Shown piece after piece: positions 20,604-31,613 of a DNA stretch of 64,000 bases (position 1 is the stretch's first letter; each line of letters begins with the position of its first letter). The notes beneath the pieces are model-generated. The model ran no database searches and had not been told where the DNA came from. It saw nothing but the letters and a program-made list of their open reading frames with translations. Source of the DNA: Pseudo-nitzschia pungens (taxonomy: Eukaryota > Bacillariophyta > Bacillariophyceae > Bacillariales > Bacillariaceae); contig CM074758.1 of the NCBI GenBank assembly GCA_037355855.1, positions 3,321,001 through 3,385,000 on the forward strand, given 5' to 3'. Made by a program: the position numbers and the translations under genes.

Positions 20604-20791
20604 TGCCATACCCCGGGTGTACTAGTGATTAGAATAGTAGTGATATGCAAATTGTGAGCTCTATTGGTTAGTCTATTTGCTACAGTTCTAAGAGCCCTCC
20701 AAATCAGCGATTCTGTCGGCTCGCTGATTCTTTTATCCTTATCCTTAATCCAGTCCCGAGTGTACTCGTGACTGTATTCTGGTGCACGGCA
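20604..20791 (-). repeat. G2 3' LTR
   Basis: Same family as the G1 and G3 LTRs. It carries CCCGGGTGTACTAG where the 5' LTR has CCCGGGTCTACTAG. Confidence 0.93.
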
Positions 20792-20819
20792 TACTCCTCC
20801 ATGGTACTGTTACATTTGG

Positions 20820-21555
20820 TTACTCTTCCATTTTAGTGCTATCCCTGCAATAATATTGATGGACTCTCCTAATATTAACCCGGTTGGTTACAAAGGGAGC
20901 AGTTTCAATAGTCACAGTGCCATTGTCATGGGCCTTGAGCACCTTGTAAGGTCCTTGTCGTGGGAAGGATACTTTTGGAATGATGCCCTTCCTTTCCAGG
21001 GTGACATAGTCTCCTTCCTTATAAACATGGGGGATTCCCTTTCGGTTCTCCCTGATGTTGCTCTTGTGGATACTCTTTTGTTTCCTTGCTTGGATTGCTT
21101 TCCAATCCACTGGAAAGTTCACAGGCATGAACATGTCTCTTCCAAACACCAATTGCGCTGGGGAATACCCCAGGGTAGTGTGGATGGCACTGCGGATAGC
21201 ATATGCTGCCTTGGTAGTGAACTCCTCAAAAGGGTCCCTCTCGTGGAGGTCCCTGTTCTCCAGGTTAAAGGATAATAGGCAATCCTTCAATACCTGGTGG
21301 ATCCTCTCCAACACTGAGTTGGATTGTGGGTTCCAGGCGCCGCTGGGCTTCCTTTTCATTCCCATGTTCTCGCATAGTTCCTGAAACTCTGCCTTGAACT
21401 CACTTCCACCATCGAATCCAATTTCTTTTGGTCGGGGATATCTTGCCAGCCAGGTACTGTCCAACAATCGTTGAGTTTCTGCTGTGTTTGGTGAGTCCTT
21501 CAGATGGGCCAGTTCAAACCATCCGGTCACTGGATCCACCATGGTGAGGACAGTC
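20820..21555 (-). pseudogene. pol: G2 Pol, integrase C-terminal part
   Basis: From the integrase core (TMVDPVTGWFELAHLKD, FDGGSEF, NSVLERIH) to ..YYCRDSTKMEE. It is out of frame with the upstream part because about 11 bp present in G3 are missing near 21551-21558 (compare 37188-37222). Catalytic residues are intact. Confidence 0.88.
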
Positions 21556-24081
21556 TTTACCATTTTTATTGTGGACAGTTGCAGGTCCCCAGAGGTCGAC
21601 GTTGACCCTCTGCCACTTGGTGACTTCAACTGCTTTTTCCGGTAGTAGTCCATACTTCTTCCGGCCGCTCTTCTTAAACATCTGGCATGTGTGACAGTGT
21701 TTGCAGAGGTCCTGGACGTCCTTCCGTAGGCCTTTCCAGGTGAACACTGAGCGTATGCTCTGTTCCATTCTCTTTTCTCCGGGATGGACCAGCATGCTGT
21801 GGTACCATTCCATAACTCTGTCTTTGAGTTTGTCCGGGATCAGAATCTTCCCTTCCTTGTGGATTAGGCTGTAACCTTCCATGTTTTTGATAGTTAGGCG
21901 ATTGTCTTTTTCCAGAGCACTCATGATCTCCGTGTCCTTTTGCTGGTAGAACTGGATCATGTCTGGGGCAAGTGGGAATGCACTATTGCCCTGGAATTCT
22001 TCCGGCGCTTCTTCTCCAAGTGGGAATAGGAGTTGCCGGAGGTGCTCTTCCTCATCCGCGTAGGTGGGGGGCTTATTTGGTGGTAGCCATTCCACAGTAT
22101 CTGCTGGATCATCGGTGATGTCCAGTCGAGACAATGCATCTGCTGCATCATTATCTTTGCCCGCAACATGCTTGACTACCGGATGGAACTCCTCCATGAG
22201 GAGTCTCCACCGGACCATCCTTTGGGTGGGCATCTGTTGGTAGAGCAAGTTAAGGTGGTCTGTGTGAATAATCACATCTTGTCCTTGTAGGATTCCTTCA
22301 AACGCTTTGAGCCCTTCCACTATTCCAAGGAGTTCTTTTTCTCCTACAGTGTAGTTGAGTTGCGCTGAATTCAGTTTCCGAGTATAGAAGCCAAGGGGTT
22401 TGCCATCTTGGCATACAGTGGCTCCCAGCTGTCGATCACTGGCGTCTGAGTAGAGATGAAAAGGTTTCGTAAAGTCCGGGAATGTGAGTTTCGCTTCATC
22501 TGCGAGCATCCGTTTTGCCTCCATGAAAGCTTTCTGCTCTGCTGGGCCCCAGTACCAGTTCATTTTGCCCTTCTTTCCCGCTAGTTTATTGAGGGGGGCC
22601 AGGATGTGGGAGCGCCGCTTCCACATATCCCTGTAAAAATTGACCATTCCAAGGAACATCTTGAGTTGCTTGGTGTTCTTGGGGGCTTCTAGTTGTTTCA
22701 TTGCCTCCAGCTTCTTTGGCTGGGGTTGGATGCCCTCTGTTGTTAATAGAAATCCCAGATATTCCACTTCTTTTTGCATGAAGAAGGATTTCCTTAGGTT
22801 GGCTCTGAAGCCAGCATCATCCAGTCGTTGTAGGACTGTATCGATTTTGCGGAGGTGATCCTGTTCAGATTCTCCTTCTCTCTGGATGATTAGGATGTCA
22901 TCAATGTAGACCAGGACATAGTCCAGGTCGCCGAGTAGGTTCATCATGACTGACTGGAAGATATCGGGTGCGCATGCAATTCCCATTGCCAATCGTTTGT
23001 AGGCATATTTTCCCCATGGCAAAATGGTAGAGCAGATCTTTTGGCTCTCCTTGCAAATGGGAATGGTATAGAATCCTTGGGACAAGTCCAGCGCCGTAGC
23101 GGACTTGAACTTCTGGAGCCTTTGGATTGTTTCCCCTATTCGTGGTAGTGGGAATGGTTTCCGTTGGATGGCTGCGTTCATCTTCCGAAAGTCCGTTAGA
23201 ACGCGGATGTCCCCTGTCTTTTTGGGTTGACAGAACGTAGGGGACGCCCATGGTGAGTCATCATCATGGGGGAGTTTTTCCAGGACTCCAATATCACAGA
23301 GCCTGGTGATCTCCTTTCGAAGTGCTTGTTCAAAGGCATGGGGCACAGAATAGTACCTCTGCCGGACCGGTTTGACCCCTGGTTGGAGTTCAATGGACAC
23401 CGGTTCTATATTTTTGAGCAGACCCAATCCTCCTCCAAAGAGTGTTGGGAATTTCTTCAGTGTTTTCTTCAGGGCTTCCTTGGACGCGTCTGTAATCTCC
23501 AGGTCATTGACCATAGCGTCTATATCGACTTTGGAGTAATCGGCGTCCAGGATTTTGGCTTGCCTTTCTTCCTCTTGTTGGAGGATTGGACTTTGTGTGT
23601 TGGCAAAGAATACTGCCTCACATTTGTCCGGGTTCGAGAGTTCCCCCATTCCCTTCATGGGGATGGAGTCACCCTGCCATTCGATCGTTCGGGAGCTGTA
23701 TTTTATATCCAGTCCCAGTTGTGCCATCAGATCGGACCCTATAATCATGTCACAGGGCACCTCCTCATGGTGATGGTATTCATCCACTTGGAAGGTCCAT
23801 TTGATGGTCTTGGAGTTTGAAAATTCTATCAGCCTTAGTCCCACTGAAGCCGCAGACTTGGTTTGGAACTTGCCTCCGTACGTGTTGTAGGTGACAGATC
23901 TTTGGTCTCAGTTCGTTAGTTGACTTCGGTCGACAAATTGCCTTAATACAATGGATTTGGAGCAACCAGAGTCTAGTAGGCCCCGGAGCATCCTTCCCCT
24001 TCCTTTGTGGTCCAATACCTCCACACAGACGTCCGCAAATCTGTTGATGATGCGGGGTCCGGTGTGGATGGTATCAGCCAT
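21556..24081 (-). pseudogene. pol: G2 Pol, PR-RT-RNaseH and start of IN
   Basis: Begins MADTIHTGPRIINRFADVC directly after the gag UGA. Protease LLDSGCSKSIVL is followed by a nonsense UGA at 23908-23910, where G1 and G3 have CGA. Then come reverse transcriptase with VYIDDILII, RNase H with LYSDASDRQLGA, and the integrase finger (WYHSMLVHPGEKR..CKHCHTC) up to NVDLWGPA. The frame fails at the 21551-21558 deletion. Apart from these two lesions it matches G3. Confidence 0.9.
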
Positions 24082-25521
24082 TCAGTTGTGGGATCCTTTC
24101 TTTTTGAAGGTCTTTCTGTACTTTCTTCTGTACTCTTTGAGTTCGTGTTCAGAGATATTTATCTCATCGTTGGAAACCTTGTGGTCAGCTTGGGCTGTGG
24201 CCAGTACATAAGAGTACTCGTGGTTCGACAGGTTCCTTCCCCAGTGGGGTTTGGAATACTGCTCAGAATCTGAGTCGTCTTTTGCCACAAAATGCTCCTT
24301 GAGCAAGTTGATGGTTTCCCGGTCGAACTTTCCCTTCTTGGAGGGACCACCAGTTAGTTTCCAGCATTTGCCGGCGTGGACCTTGCCACAGGTCTTGCAT
24401 AGCTGTTTGTTGCTGCTTTCCATAGGGTGCTTCTTTTTGCCAGGGGACTTCCCGTGGTGGTTTCCTCCCCCAGATGCGGTCTTGGGAGTCTTCTTGGCGC
24501 CGCCGTTCTGCTTCTCGAGGTCGGTGATGCGCTGCTGGAGTACCGCCTCCTTCTGGATGGTGGTTTCCAGGTTTTCGAGTTTGTCGATGGTGGTGTTAAA
24601 GGAGTGGGTGTAGAGGTCCCATCCAATGTGTTCCAGCTTCTCGCGTTGGGAGTGGGTCATGTTGGAGTCCAATATCTCCTTCATTTCTCCTGGTGTGAAA
24701 CTGGTTGGTGTTTCCACTTGGTTGCTGCCGCATTCCCAGAGGCATTCTGGTAGGTAGCTTTGTAATTCGGCCATTCGGTTGGCCCAGGCTCGTATGCCAT
24801 GTTTGAGTTCCACTCGCATTCCTCGCATGAAGTGACGGAGGATGATATATGAGCGTTTGCCGTTTTGGTCATTGCCAAAAATTTTGAGCTTGAGGACATG
24901 CATGCATTCCTCCATGACATCTTTCCTGTACTCCGCTGACTGGTAGTACTGGGTGAGAGCGTTTGGGACGCTTTTCTTTGGGATTGGAGCCAGTTCTTCT
25001 GGGTCTTTTCCTTCCTCCGAGTTTGCCGTGGCAGTCGGTTTGGTGTTGTTGGTTTCGGGAGTGGATTTCTCCGTCGCCATCTCCTTGGGTGTTCCAGAGC
25101 GAAGGTCGGTGGCCTCTTGCCCCATCGATAAGAGGATGCTGGCTTGATCGCGTTTTTCTATTTCCTGGATCTTTTTCTGCACCCGTTTGGTTTGGTGGAT
25201 CTTGTGGTTTGGTTCGGCAAGGTAGGTCCGAGCGAGCGTCCTCTGGACAAGGGCTAGTGCCTCCCCAGAGAGAATTCTCTGTAGGACGTCCAGTTTTTGG
25301 TCTCCTTGGAGTTTGTCGTTGCCAGCAATTTTCTGGTCAAAGTCTCTCTTCCAGATGATGAAGAGTTCTGGTCTCTCAGTACCATTGAGAACTTTCAGGT
25401 AGTCGCTGAATGCGATTCCACCCTTCTCGCTGTCTACGCTCATTTTTACGGCGGTTGTGTCTTCTGGCCAGTCCTCCCGAGTGATGTTAAAGGGTTTCAA
25501 TTTGGTTCCTTTAGACGCCAT
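24082..25521 (-). CDS. gag: G2 Gag
   Basis: 479 residues from MASKGTKLKPFNITREDW to ..KTFKKKGSHN. It has a helical capsid-like region with RDFDQKIAGNDKLQGDQ, a Leu-rich coiled segment near residues 320-345, a zinc knuckle CKTCGKVHAGKC (about 392-403) and a basic tail. It terminates at UGA (24082-24084), immediately followed by the pol ATG in the same frame. Intact, and about 10 residues longer than G1 Gag, with length differences in the central linker. Confidence 0.92.
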   Translation of the reverse strand: MASKGTKLKPFNITREDWPEDTTAVKMSVDSEKGGIAFSDYLKVLNGTERPELFIIWKRDFDQKIAGNDKLQGDQKLDVLQRILSGEALALVQRTLARTYLAEPNHKIHQTKRVQKKIQEIEKRDQASILLSMGQEATDLRSGTPKEMATEKSTPETNNTKPTATANSEEGKDPEELAPIPKKSVPNALTQYYQSAEYRKDVMEECMHVLKLKIFGNDQNGKRSYIILRHFMRGMRVELKHGIRAWANRMAELQSYLPECLWECGSNQVETPTSFTPGEMKEILDSNMTHSQREKLEHIGWDLYTHSFNTTIDKLENLETTIQKEAVLQQRITDLEKQNGGAKKTPKTASGGGNHHGKSPGKKKHPMESSNKQLCKTCGKVHAGKCWKLTGGPSKKGKFDRETINLLKEHFVAKDDSDSEQYSKPHWGRNLSNHEYSYVLATAQADHKVSNDEINISEHELKEYRRKYRKTFKKKGSHN

Positions 25522-26267
25522 GGTGGGTTAATCAGTTATTCTATTTAATTTAGTTACACTATTTCTGTTATCTTTGTTGCTTGTGTCAAAATTGAGCAAG
25601 AATGATTGCTCAGCTCCTCCAGTTCCTTTTGCTGGATTTTGCACTGCTCTCGCGATAACTCGTGTTATAACTGATTTCTCCCCCTGGTTTGTCCAGTGGT
25701 GGGAGTTGTTTCTCTCTTTAGCTCCCGGGAATCCTGTGGTTCCCCGGAGTTGTTTCTGTTTTTATTTTGTGGGATTTGATTCCCGTGGTTCTCCGGCGTT
25801 GCTTCTGTGTTAAGCATTCACCGGGCCGGTCCCACTTCCCGTTGTCCCGTGGGATTAGTGGTGTTTGGGTATTCATTATATACCTTTCCGGATATCCGTA
25901 TATTACGGTTTTGGTTGGCCTACACTTTTTGGTCTGTCCATCCACTCAGAGTTGGTCCAATTAGTCCACTTGCTGAGTTATGTGTCACTTTTTCAGTGTG
26001 TATTTTTGAATTTTTCGATTATTTCCTGTTGTCGACCATGGTCCTGTTTAGGTACTTAGGTGTCTCTGTTGCTGCTGTTGCCCCATCTAATGGCGCTAAC
26101 AGTTGCTGGGGTCGGTCTTCCTGGTGCTGCAGACACCGGATATCCTTCTCCCTGTTTTGCTTCTCTGCGCCTCCATTTTTGGCAGTCTTTCGGTCTCGTC
26201 GGTCCTTTTCGATCGACCGGTCCCTTTCTGCTCATGGTCATCAGTGCTCAGCTAGATTTTAAAATCA
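25522..26267 (-). promoter_or_regulatory. G2 leader (5' LTR to gag)
   Basis: About 745 bp, similar in G1 (30503-31256) and G3. Next to the LTR is GATTTTAAAATC (26256-26267 region), part of the TGATTTTAAAATCA palindrome seen in G1 and G3. A TATA-like GTATATAAT-type motif is near 25870-25886 on the minus strand. No protein-coding potential recognised. Confidence 0.6.
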
Positions 26268-26455
26268 TGCCATACCCCGGGTCTACTAGTGATTAGAATA
26301 GTAGTGATATGCAAATTGTGAGCTCTATTGGTTAGTCTATTTGCTACAGTTCTAAGAGCCCTCCAAATCAGCGATTCTGTCGGCTCGCTGATTCTTTTAT
26401 CCTTATCCTTAATCCAGTCCCGAGTGTACTCGTGACTGTATTCTGGTGCACGGCA
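26268..26455 (-). repeat. G2 5' LTR
   Basis: 188 bp from TGCCATACC to GCACGGCA, followed by the target duplicate CAGGT and then G1 integrase sequence. Confidence 0.93.
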
Positions 26456-26460
26456 CAGGT

Positions 26461-27092
26461 ACTGTCCAACAATCGTTGAGTTTCTGCTGCATTTGAGGAG
26501 TCCTTCAGGTGAGCCAGTTCAAACCATCCGGTCACTGGATCCACCATGGTGAGAACATGGATGTGGTAGTCGTTACCATTTTTGTTGTGGACAGTTGCAG
26601 GTCCCCAGAGGTCCACATTGATCCTCTGCCATTTGGTAACCTCAGCTGCTTTTTCCGGCAGTAGTCCATACTTCTTCCGGCCACTCTTTTTGAACATCTG
26701 GCATGTGTGGCAGTGCTTACAGAGGTCCTGGACGTCCTTCCGAAGTCCTCTCCAGGTGAACACTGATTGGATGCTCTGTTCCATTCTCTTTTCTCTGGGA
26801 TGGACCAGCATGCTGTGGTACCATTCCATAACTCTGTCTTTGAGTTTGTCCGGGATCAGAATCTTCCCTTCCTTGTGGATTAGACTGTAACCTTCCACAT
26901 TTTTGGTGGTAAGGCGATTGTCTTTTTCCAGAGCACTCATGATTTCCGTGTCCCTCTGCTGGTAGAACTGAATCATGTCCGGGGCAAGTGGGAATGCACT
27001 ATTGCCCTGGAATTGTTCCGGTGATTCTCCAAGTGGGAATAGGAGTTGTCGGAGGTGCTCTTCCTCGTCCGCGTAGGTGAGGGTTTATTTGG
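26461..27092 (-). pseudogene. pol: G1 Pol fragment: RNaseH-IN spacer, IN finger
   Basis: Encodes MIQFYQQRDTEIMSALEKD, the HHCC-type finger (YHSMLVHPREKR..CKHCHTC) and the NVDLWGPATVHNKNGND start of the integrase core. It is out of frame with the RNase H segment because one base is missing near 27090. It is truncated at 26461 by G2 and continues at 20603. Confidence 0.88.
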
Positions 27093-27740
27093 TGGTAGCC
27101 ATTCCACTGTATCGGCTGGGTCATCAGTGATGTTCAGACGAGACAGCGCGACTGCTGCATTGTTGTCCTTGCCAGCAACGTGCTTGACTACTACTGGATG
27201 GAACTCCTCCATGAGGAGTCTCCATCGTACCATTCACTGGGTGGGCATCTGCTGGTACAGTAGGTTAAGGTGATCCGTGTGGATGATCACATCTTGTCCT
27301 CGTAGGATTCCTTCGAATGCCTTTAGGCCTTCTACTATGCCCAGGAGTTCTTTTTCTCCGACAGTGTAGTTGAGCTGCGCCGAGTTCAGTTTCCGAGTAT
27401 AGAATCCAAGGGGTTTGCCATCTTGGCACACAGTTGCTCCCAGTTGCCTATCGCTGGCGTCTGAGTAGAGATGAAATGGTTTTGTAAAGTCTGGGAATGC
27501 AAGCTTGGCTTCTTCTGCGAGCATCCTCTTTGCCTCCATGAAAGCTTTCTGCTCTGCTGGGCCCCAGTACCAGTTCATTTTGCCCTTTTTCCCTGCTAGC
27601 TTGTTGAGGGGAGCCAGGATGTGGGAGCGGCGCTTCCACATATCCTGGTAGAAATTCACCATCCCAAGAAACATCTTGAGTTGCTTGGTGTTCTTGGGGG
27701 CTTCCAGGCGCTTCATCGCCTCCAGCTTCTTTGGCTGGGT
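27093..27740 (-). pseudogene. pol: G1 Pol fragment: RT end and RNase H
   Basis: Contains LEAPKNTKQLKMFLGMVNFY and the RNase H segment LYSDASDRQLGATVC. A UGA at 27234-27236 interrupts MPTQ-MVRWRLL, where G3 has CGG. A three-base insertion (extra Val) lies near 27190. Confidence 0.88.
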
Positions 27741-29095
27741 TGAATGCCCTCTGTTGTTAATAGAAATCCCAGATATTCCACTTCTTTTTGCATGAAAAAG
27801 GATTTTCTTAGGTTGGCTCGGAAGCCAGCATCATCCAGTCGTTGTAGGACTGTATCGATTTTGTTGAGGTGATCCTGTTCAGATTCACCTTCTCTCTGGA
27901 TGATTAGATTATCATTGATATAGACAAGAACGTAGTCCAGATCCCCAAGGAGGTTCATCATTACTGACTGAAATATGTCAGGCGCACAGGCAATCCCCAT
28001 TGCCAGTCTCTTGTAGGCATATTTTCCCCATGGTAGAATGGTAGAGCAGATCTTCTGGCTCTCCTTGCAGATGGGGATGGTGTAATAACCTTGGGATAAG
28101 TCCAGCGCCGTAGCGGACTTGAACTTCTGTAGCCGTTGGATTGTTTCCCCTATTCGTGGTAGTGGGAATGGTTTCCGTTGGATGGCTGCGTTCATCTTCC
28201 GAAAGTCAGTTAGGACGCGAATGTCTCCTGTCTTTTTGGGTTGACAGAACGTAGGTGATGCCCATGGTGAGTCATCATCATGGGGGAGTTTTTCCAGGAC
28301 TCCAATATCGCAGAGCCTAGTGATCTCCTTCCAGAGAGCTTGTTCAAAGGCATGGGGCACAGAATAGTACCTCTGTCGGACCGGTTTGACCCCTGGTTGG
28401 AGTTCGATCGATACCGGTTCTATATTTTTGAGTAGTCCCAGGCCTCCTCCAAAGAGGGTAGGGAATTTCTTTATTGTTGTCTTTAAGGCTTCCTTGGACT
28501 CGTCTGTGATCTCCAGGTCGTTGACCATGGAGTCTATATCTACTTTGGAGTAGTCGGCGTCCAGAATTTTGGATTGCCTCTCTTCCTCCTGTTGGAGGAT
28601 CGGACTTTGTGTGTTGGCAAAGAATACTGCCTCACATTTGTCCGGGTCAGTAAGCTCCCCCATTTCCTTCATGGGGATGGAGTCACCCTGCCATTCGATT
28701 GTTCGGGAGCTGTATTTTATATCCAGTCCCAGTTGTGCCATTAGATTGGATCCTATGATCATGTCATAGGGTACTTCCTCATGGTGATGGTATTCATCCA
28801 CTTGGAAGGTCCATTTGATGGTGTTGGAATTTGAAAATTCTATCAGCCTTAGTCCCACTGAAGCCGCAGACTTGGTTTGGAACTTGCCTCCGTATGTGTT
28901 GTAGGTGACAGATCTTTGGTCTCGGTTTGTTAGTTGACTTCGGTCGACAAATTGCCTTAATACAATGGATTTGGAGCAACCAGAGTCTAATAGGCCCCGG
29001 AGCATCCTTCCCCTTCCTTTGTGGTCCAATACCTCCACACAGACGTCCGCAAATCTGTTGATGATGCGGGGTCCGGTGTGGATGGTATCAGCCAT
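27741..29095 (-). pseudogene. pol: G1 Pol, protease and RT
   Basis: Begins MADTIHTGPRIINRFADVC right after the gag UGA (29096-29098). Protease LLDSGCSKSIVL is intact. The RT catalytic motif reads VYINDNLII: codon 27914-27916 encodes Asn in place of the first catalytic Asp (YIDD in G2 and G3). A one-base loss near 27740 shifts the frame at GIQP. Non-functional. Confidence 0.9.
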
Positions 29096-30502
29096 TCAGT
29101 TGTGGGATCCTTTCTTTTTGAAGGTCTTTCTGTACTTTCTTCTGTACTCTTTGAGTTCGTGTTCAGAGATATTTATCTCATCGTTGGAAACCTTGTGGTC
29201 AGCTTGGGCCGTGGCCAGTACATAAGAGTACTTGTGGTTCGACAGGTTCCTTCCCCAGTGGGGTTTGGAGTACTGTTCAGAGTCTGACTCTTCTTTTGCC
29301 ACAAAATGCTCCTTGAGCAGATTGATGGTCTCCCGGTCAAACTTTCCCTTCTTGGGGGGTCCGCCGGTTAGTTTCCAGCATTTGCCGGCGTGGGTCTTGC
29401 CACAGGTCTTGCATAGCTGTTTGTTGCCGTTATCCATAGGGCGCTTCTTTTTGCCAGGGGACTTCCCGTGGTGGTTTTCTCCCCCAGATGCGGCCTTGGG
29501 GGTCTTCTTGGTGCCACCGTTCTTCTTTTCCAGTTCGGAGATTCGTTTGCGGAGTTCATCCTCGTTCCGGATGGTGGTTTCCAGGTTCTCGAGCTTGTCG
29601 ATGGTGGTGTTAAAGGAGTGGGCATACACGTCCCATCTGATATGGTCCAGTTTGTCCCTTTGGGATGAGGTCATGTTGGAATCTAGGATTTCCTTCATGT
29701 CGTCTTCTGTGTAGCTGGACGGAGCAGCGCCGGTTGCGGCGCCGCTTTCCCAGAGGCATTCTGGTAGATAGCTCTGTAGTTCGGCCATGCGGTTCGCCCA
29801 AGAGCGAATACCGTGTTTCATGTCAATTTTTGTGTTCCGGATGAATCTCCGAAGGAGAATGTAGGATCTTTTGCCATTCATGTCATTGCCAAAGATTTTG
29901 AGCTTGAGGGCGTGCATACATTCCTCAATGACATCCTTTCTGTACCCCTCGGTTTGGTAGTACTGGATCAGGGCATTTGGGACCCATTTCTTGGGGACCG
30001 GTGCGTCGAGTTCGACGGGTTCCAGTTCTGGTTCGGACGCCGCCGTAGCAGTCGCGTCATTGTTCGTGGTTGGGGCGGTGGGGCCCGTAACCGTCTCCTT
30101 GGGTTTGTCAGAGGGCGGCTCGGTAGGCTCCCTCATTGCAATCCTCTGGAGTTTTTGTTGAAGTAGTTTGTTGCTGTGGACCTTGTGTCCCGGTTCGGCG
30201 TAGTAGGTCCAGCCCAGGGTCATCTGGACAATAGAGAGCGCCTCGTGGGAGAGGATTCTCTGGAGGACGTCCAGTTTCTGGTCTCCTTGGAGTTTGTCAT
30301 TGCCAGCAATTTTCTGGTCAAAGTCTCTCTTCCAGATGATAAAGAGCTCCGGTCTTTCGGTGCCGGTGAGTACCTTTAGATAATCACTGAAGGCCACTCC
30401 CCCCTTCTCTGAGTCTATGCTCATCTTTACAGCAGTGGCGTCTTCCAGCCAGTCCTCTCGTGTAAAGGTAAAGGGTTTCTGTTTGGTTCCTTTGGATGTC
30501 AT
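29096..30502 (-). CDS. gag: G1 Gag
   Basis: 468 residues, MTSKGTKQKPFTFTREDW to ..KTFKKKGSHN, ending UGA next to the pol ATG. Same layout as G2: helical region, central Pro/Thr/Glu-rich linker (about 125-175), coiled segment and zinc knuckle CKTCGKTHAGKC. The ORF is unbroken although pol is dead. Confidence 0.9.
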   Translation of the reverse strand: MTSKGTKQKPFTFTREDWLEDATAVKMSIDSEKGGVAFSDYLKVLTGTERPELFIIWKRDFDQKIAGNDKLQGDQKLDVLQRILSHEALSIVQMTLGWTYYAEPGHKVHSNKLLQQKLQRIAMREPTEPPSDKPKETVTGPTAPTTNNDATATAASEPELEPVELDAPVPKKWVPNALIQYYQTEGYRKDVIEECMHALKLKIFGNDMNGKRSYILLRRFIRNTKIDMKHGIRSWANRMAELQSYLPECLWESGAATGAAPSSYTEDDMKEILDSNMTSSQRDKLDHIRWDVYAHSFNTTIDKLENLETTIRNEDELRKRISELEKKNGGTKKTPKAASGGENHHGKSPGKKKRPMDNGNKQLCKTCGKTHAGKCWKLTGGPPKKGKFDRETINLLKEHFVAKEESDSEQYSKPHWGRNLSNHKYSYVLATAQADHKVSNDEINISEHELKEYRRKYRKTFKKKGSHN

Positions 30503-31256
30503 GGTGGGTTAATCAATTAATTATTGATTTTACTTTATCTTAGTTACGGTCTTTTTGTAAGTTGTTATTTGGTTCGAAAATGAGCAACAAGTGATTGTTC
30601 CAGTTTGCTCTTGTTTCCCCTTTTAGACCCACTAGATTATCTGTTTCTCGTGATATCCTGTGTTGTAACTAGTTTCCCCCTAGACTTGTCCAGTGGTGGG
30701 AGTTGCTCCTCTCTTTGGCTCACAAGAATTCAGTGGTTCCCCGGAGTTGTTTCTGTTTTTATTTTGTGGGATTCGATTCCCGTGGTTCTCTGGCGTTGTT
30801 TCTCTGTTAAGCAGTCACCGGGCCCACTTCCCGTTTCCCGTGGGATTAGTGGTGTTTGGGTATTTATTATATACCTCTCCGGATATCCGTATATTTCGGT
30901 TTTGGTTGGCATACCCTCTTTGGTCTGTCCACCCACTCAGTGTTGGTCCAATTAGTCCACTCACTGATTTATGTGTCACTTTTTCAGTGTGTATTTTCGA
31001 ATTTTTCGATTATTTCCTGTTGTCGACCATGATCCTGTTTAGGTCCTTAGGTGTCTCTGTTGCTGCTGCTGTTCCATCTAATGGGGTTAGCTGCCGCTGG
31101 GGTCGGTCTTCCTTGGTGATGCAGACACTGGATATCCTTCTCCCTGTTTTGCTTCTCTGCGCCTCCATTTTGGCAGTCTTTCGATCTGGTCGGTTTCTTG
31201 GCCGATCGATCTCTTTCTGCTCATGGTCATCAGCGCTCAGCTTGATTTTAAAATCA
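30503..31256 (-). promoter_or_regulatory. G1 leader
   Basis: About 750 bp. The palindrome TGATTTTAAAATCA abuts the 5' LTR (31243-31256). A TATA-like GTATATAATAAATAC is near 30868-30884 on the minus strand. No coding sequence recognised. Confidence 0.6.
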
Positions 31257-31444
31257 TGCCATACCCTGGGTCTACTAGTGATTACGAATAGTAGTGATAT
31301 GCAAATTGTGAGCTCTATTGGTTAGTCTATTTGTTACAGCTCCAAGAGTGCTCTGAATCAGCGATTCTGTCAGCTCGCCGACTATTTTTATCCTTATCCT
31401 TAATCCAGTCCCAAACGGACTCGTGACTGTTCTGGCGCACAGCA
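31257..31444 (-). repeat. G1 5' LTR
   Basis: 188 bp ending GCGCACAGCA, about eight differences from 14359-14546. It is followed by ATACA (31445-31449) and copia2 pol. Confidence 0.93.
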
Positions 31445-31613
31445 ATACAACGGCATTGGCAGTAAGAAAACTGCAGGACGTAACCAATTGGAGCAACGGG
31501 GACATGATTAGAGCAATCAAGAATGGAACAATACTGAACAAACTATTCACGCCAAGAGATGTGACCATCATGGACAAGATATTCGGCCCACGAGTTGCCG
31601 GACTACAAGGAAA
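31445..31613 (+). pseudogene. pol: Copia2 pol segment between G1 and copia1
   Basis: Encodes TTALAVRKLQDVTNW..ILNKLFTPRDV..DKIFGPRVAGLQG, the region before the integrase core of CoDi-type elements. Removing copia1 rejoins CTA CAA GGA AA with A ACA GTA CGA (49429 onward) to read LQGKTVRQRR, the expected linker, in frame. Confidence 0.88.

Larger units (their letters stand above)
20604..26455 (-). mobile_element. G2: Ty3/gypsy element, nearly complete
   Basis: LTRs 20604-20791 and 26268-26455 (188 bp, one difference by eye) and target duplication CAGGT at 20599-20603 and 26456-26460. Gag is intact and pol has two lesions: a UGA at 23908-23910 and an 11-bp deletion near 21551-21558. It is inserted in G1, a member of its own family. 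It is young by LTR comparison but no longer able to make full Pol. Confidence 0.95.
14359..31444 (-). mobile_element. G1: degenerate Ty3/gypsy element (holds G2 and D)
   Basis: LTRs at 14359-14546 and 31257-31444 (188 bp each, about 8 differences by eye, near 4%) and target duplication ATACA at 14354-14358 and 31445-31449. In element sense the pieces are gag 30502-29096, pol 29095-26461, 20603-20497 and 15090-14565. G2 and D split the integrase. Pol carries frameshifts near 27740 and 27090, a UGA at 27234-27236 and a YIDD to YIND change, so it is dead. Higher LTR divergence than G2 fits G1 being the older host. Confidence 0.93.

Noticed and set aside
24427..25358. Plus-strand ORFs of 80-130 residues opposite G-family gag genes
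   Set aside because: Antisense shadows repeated in all three G copies; no independent features.
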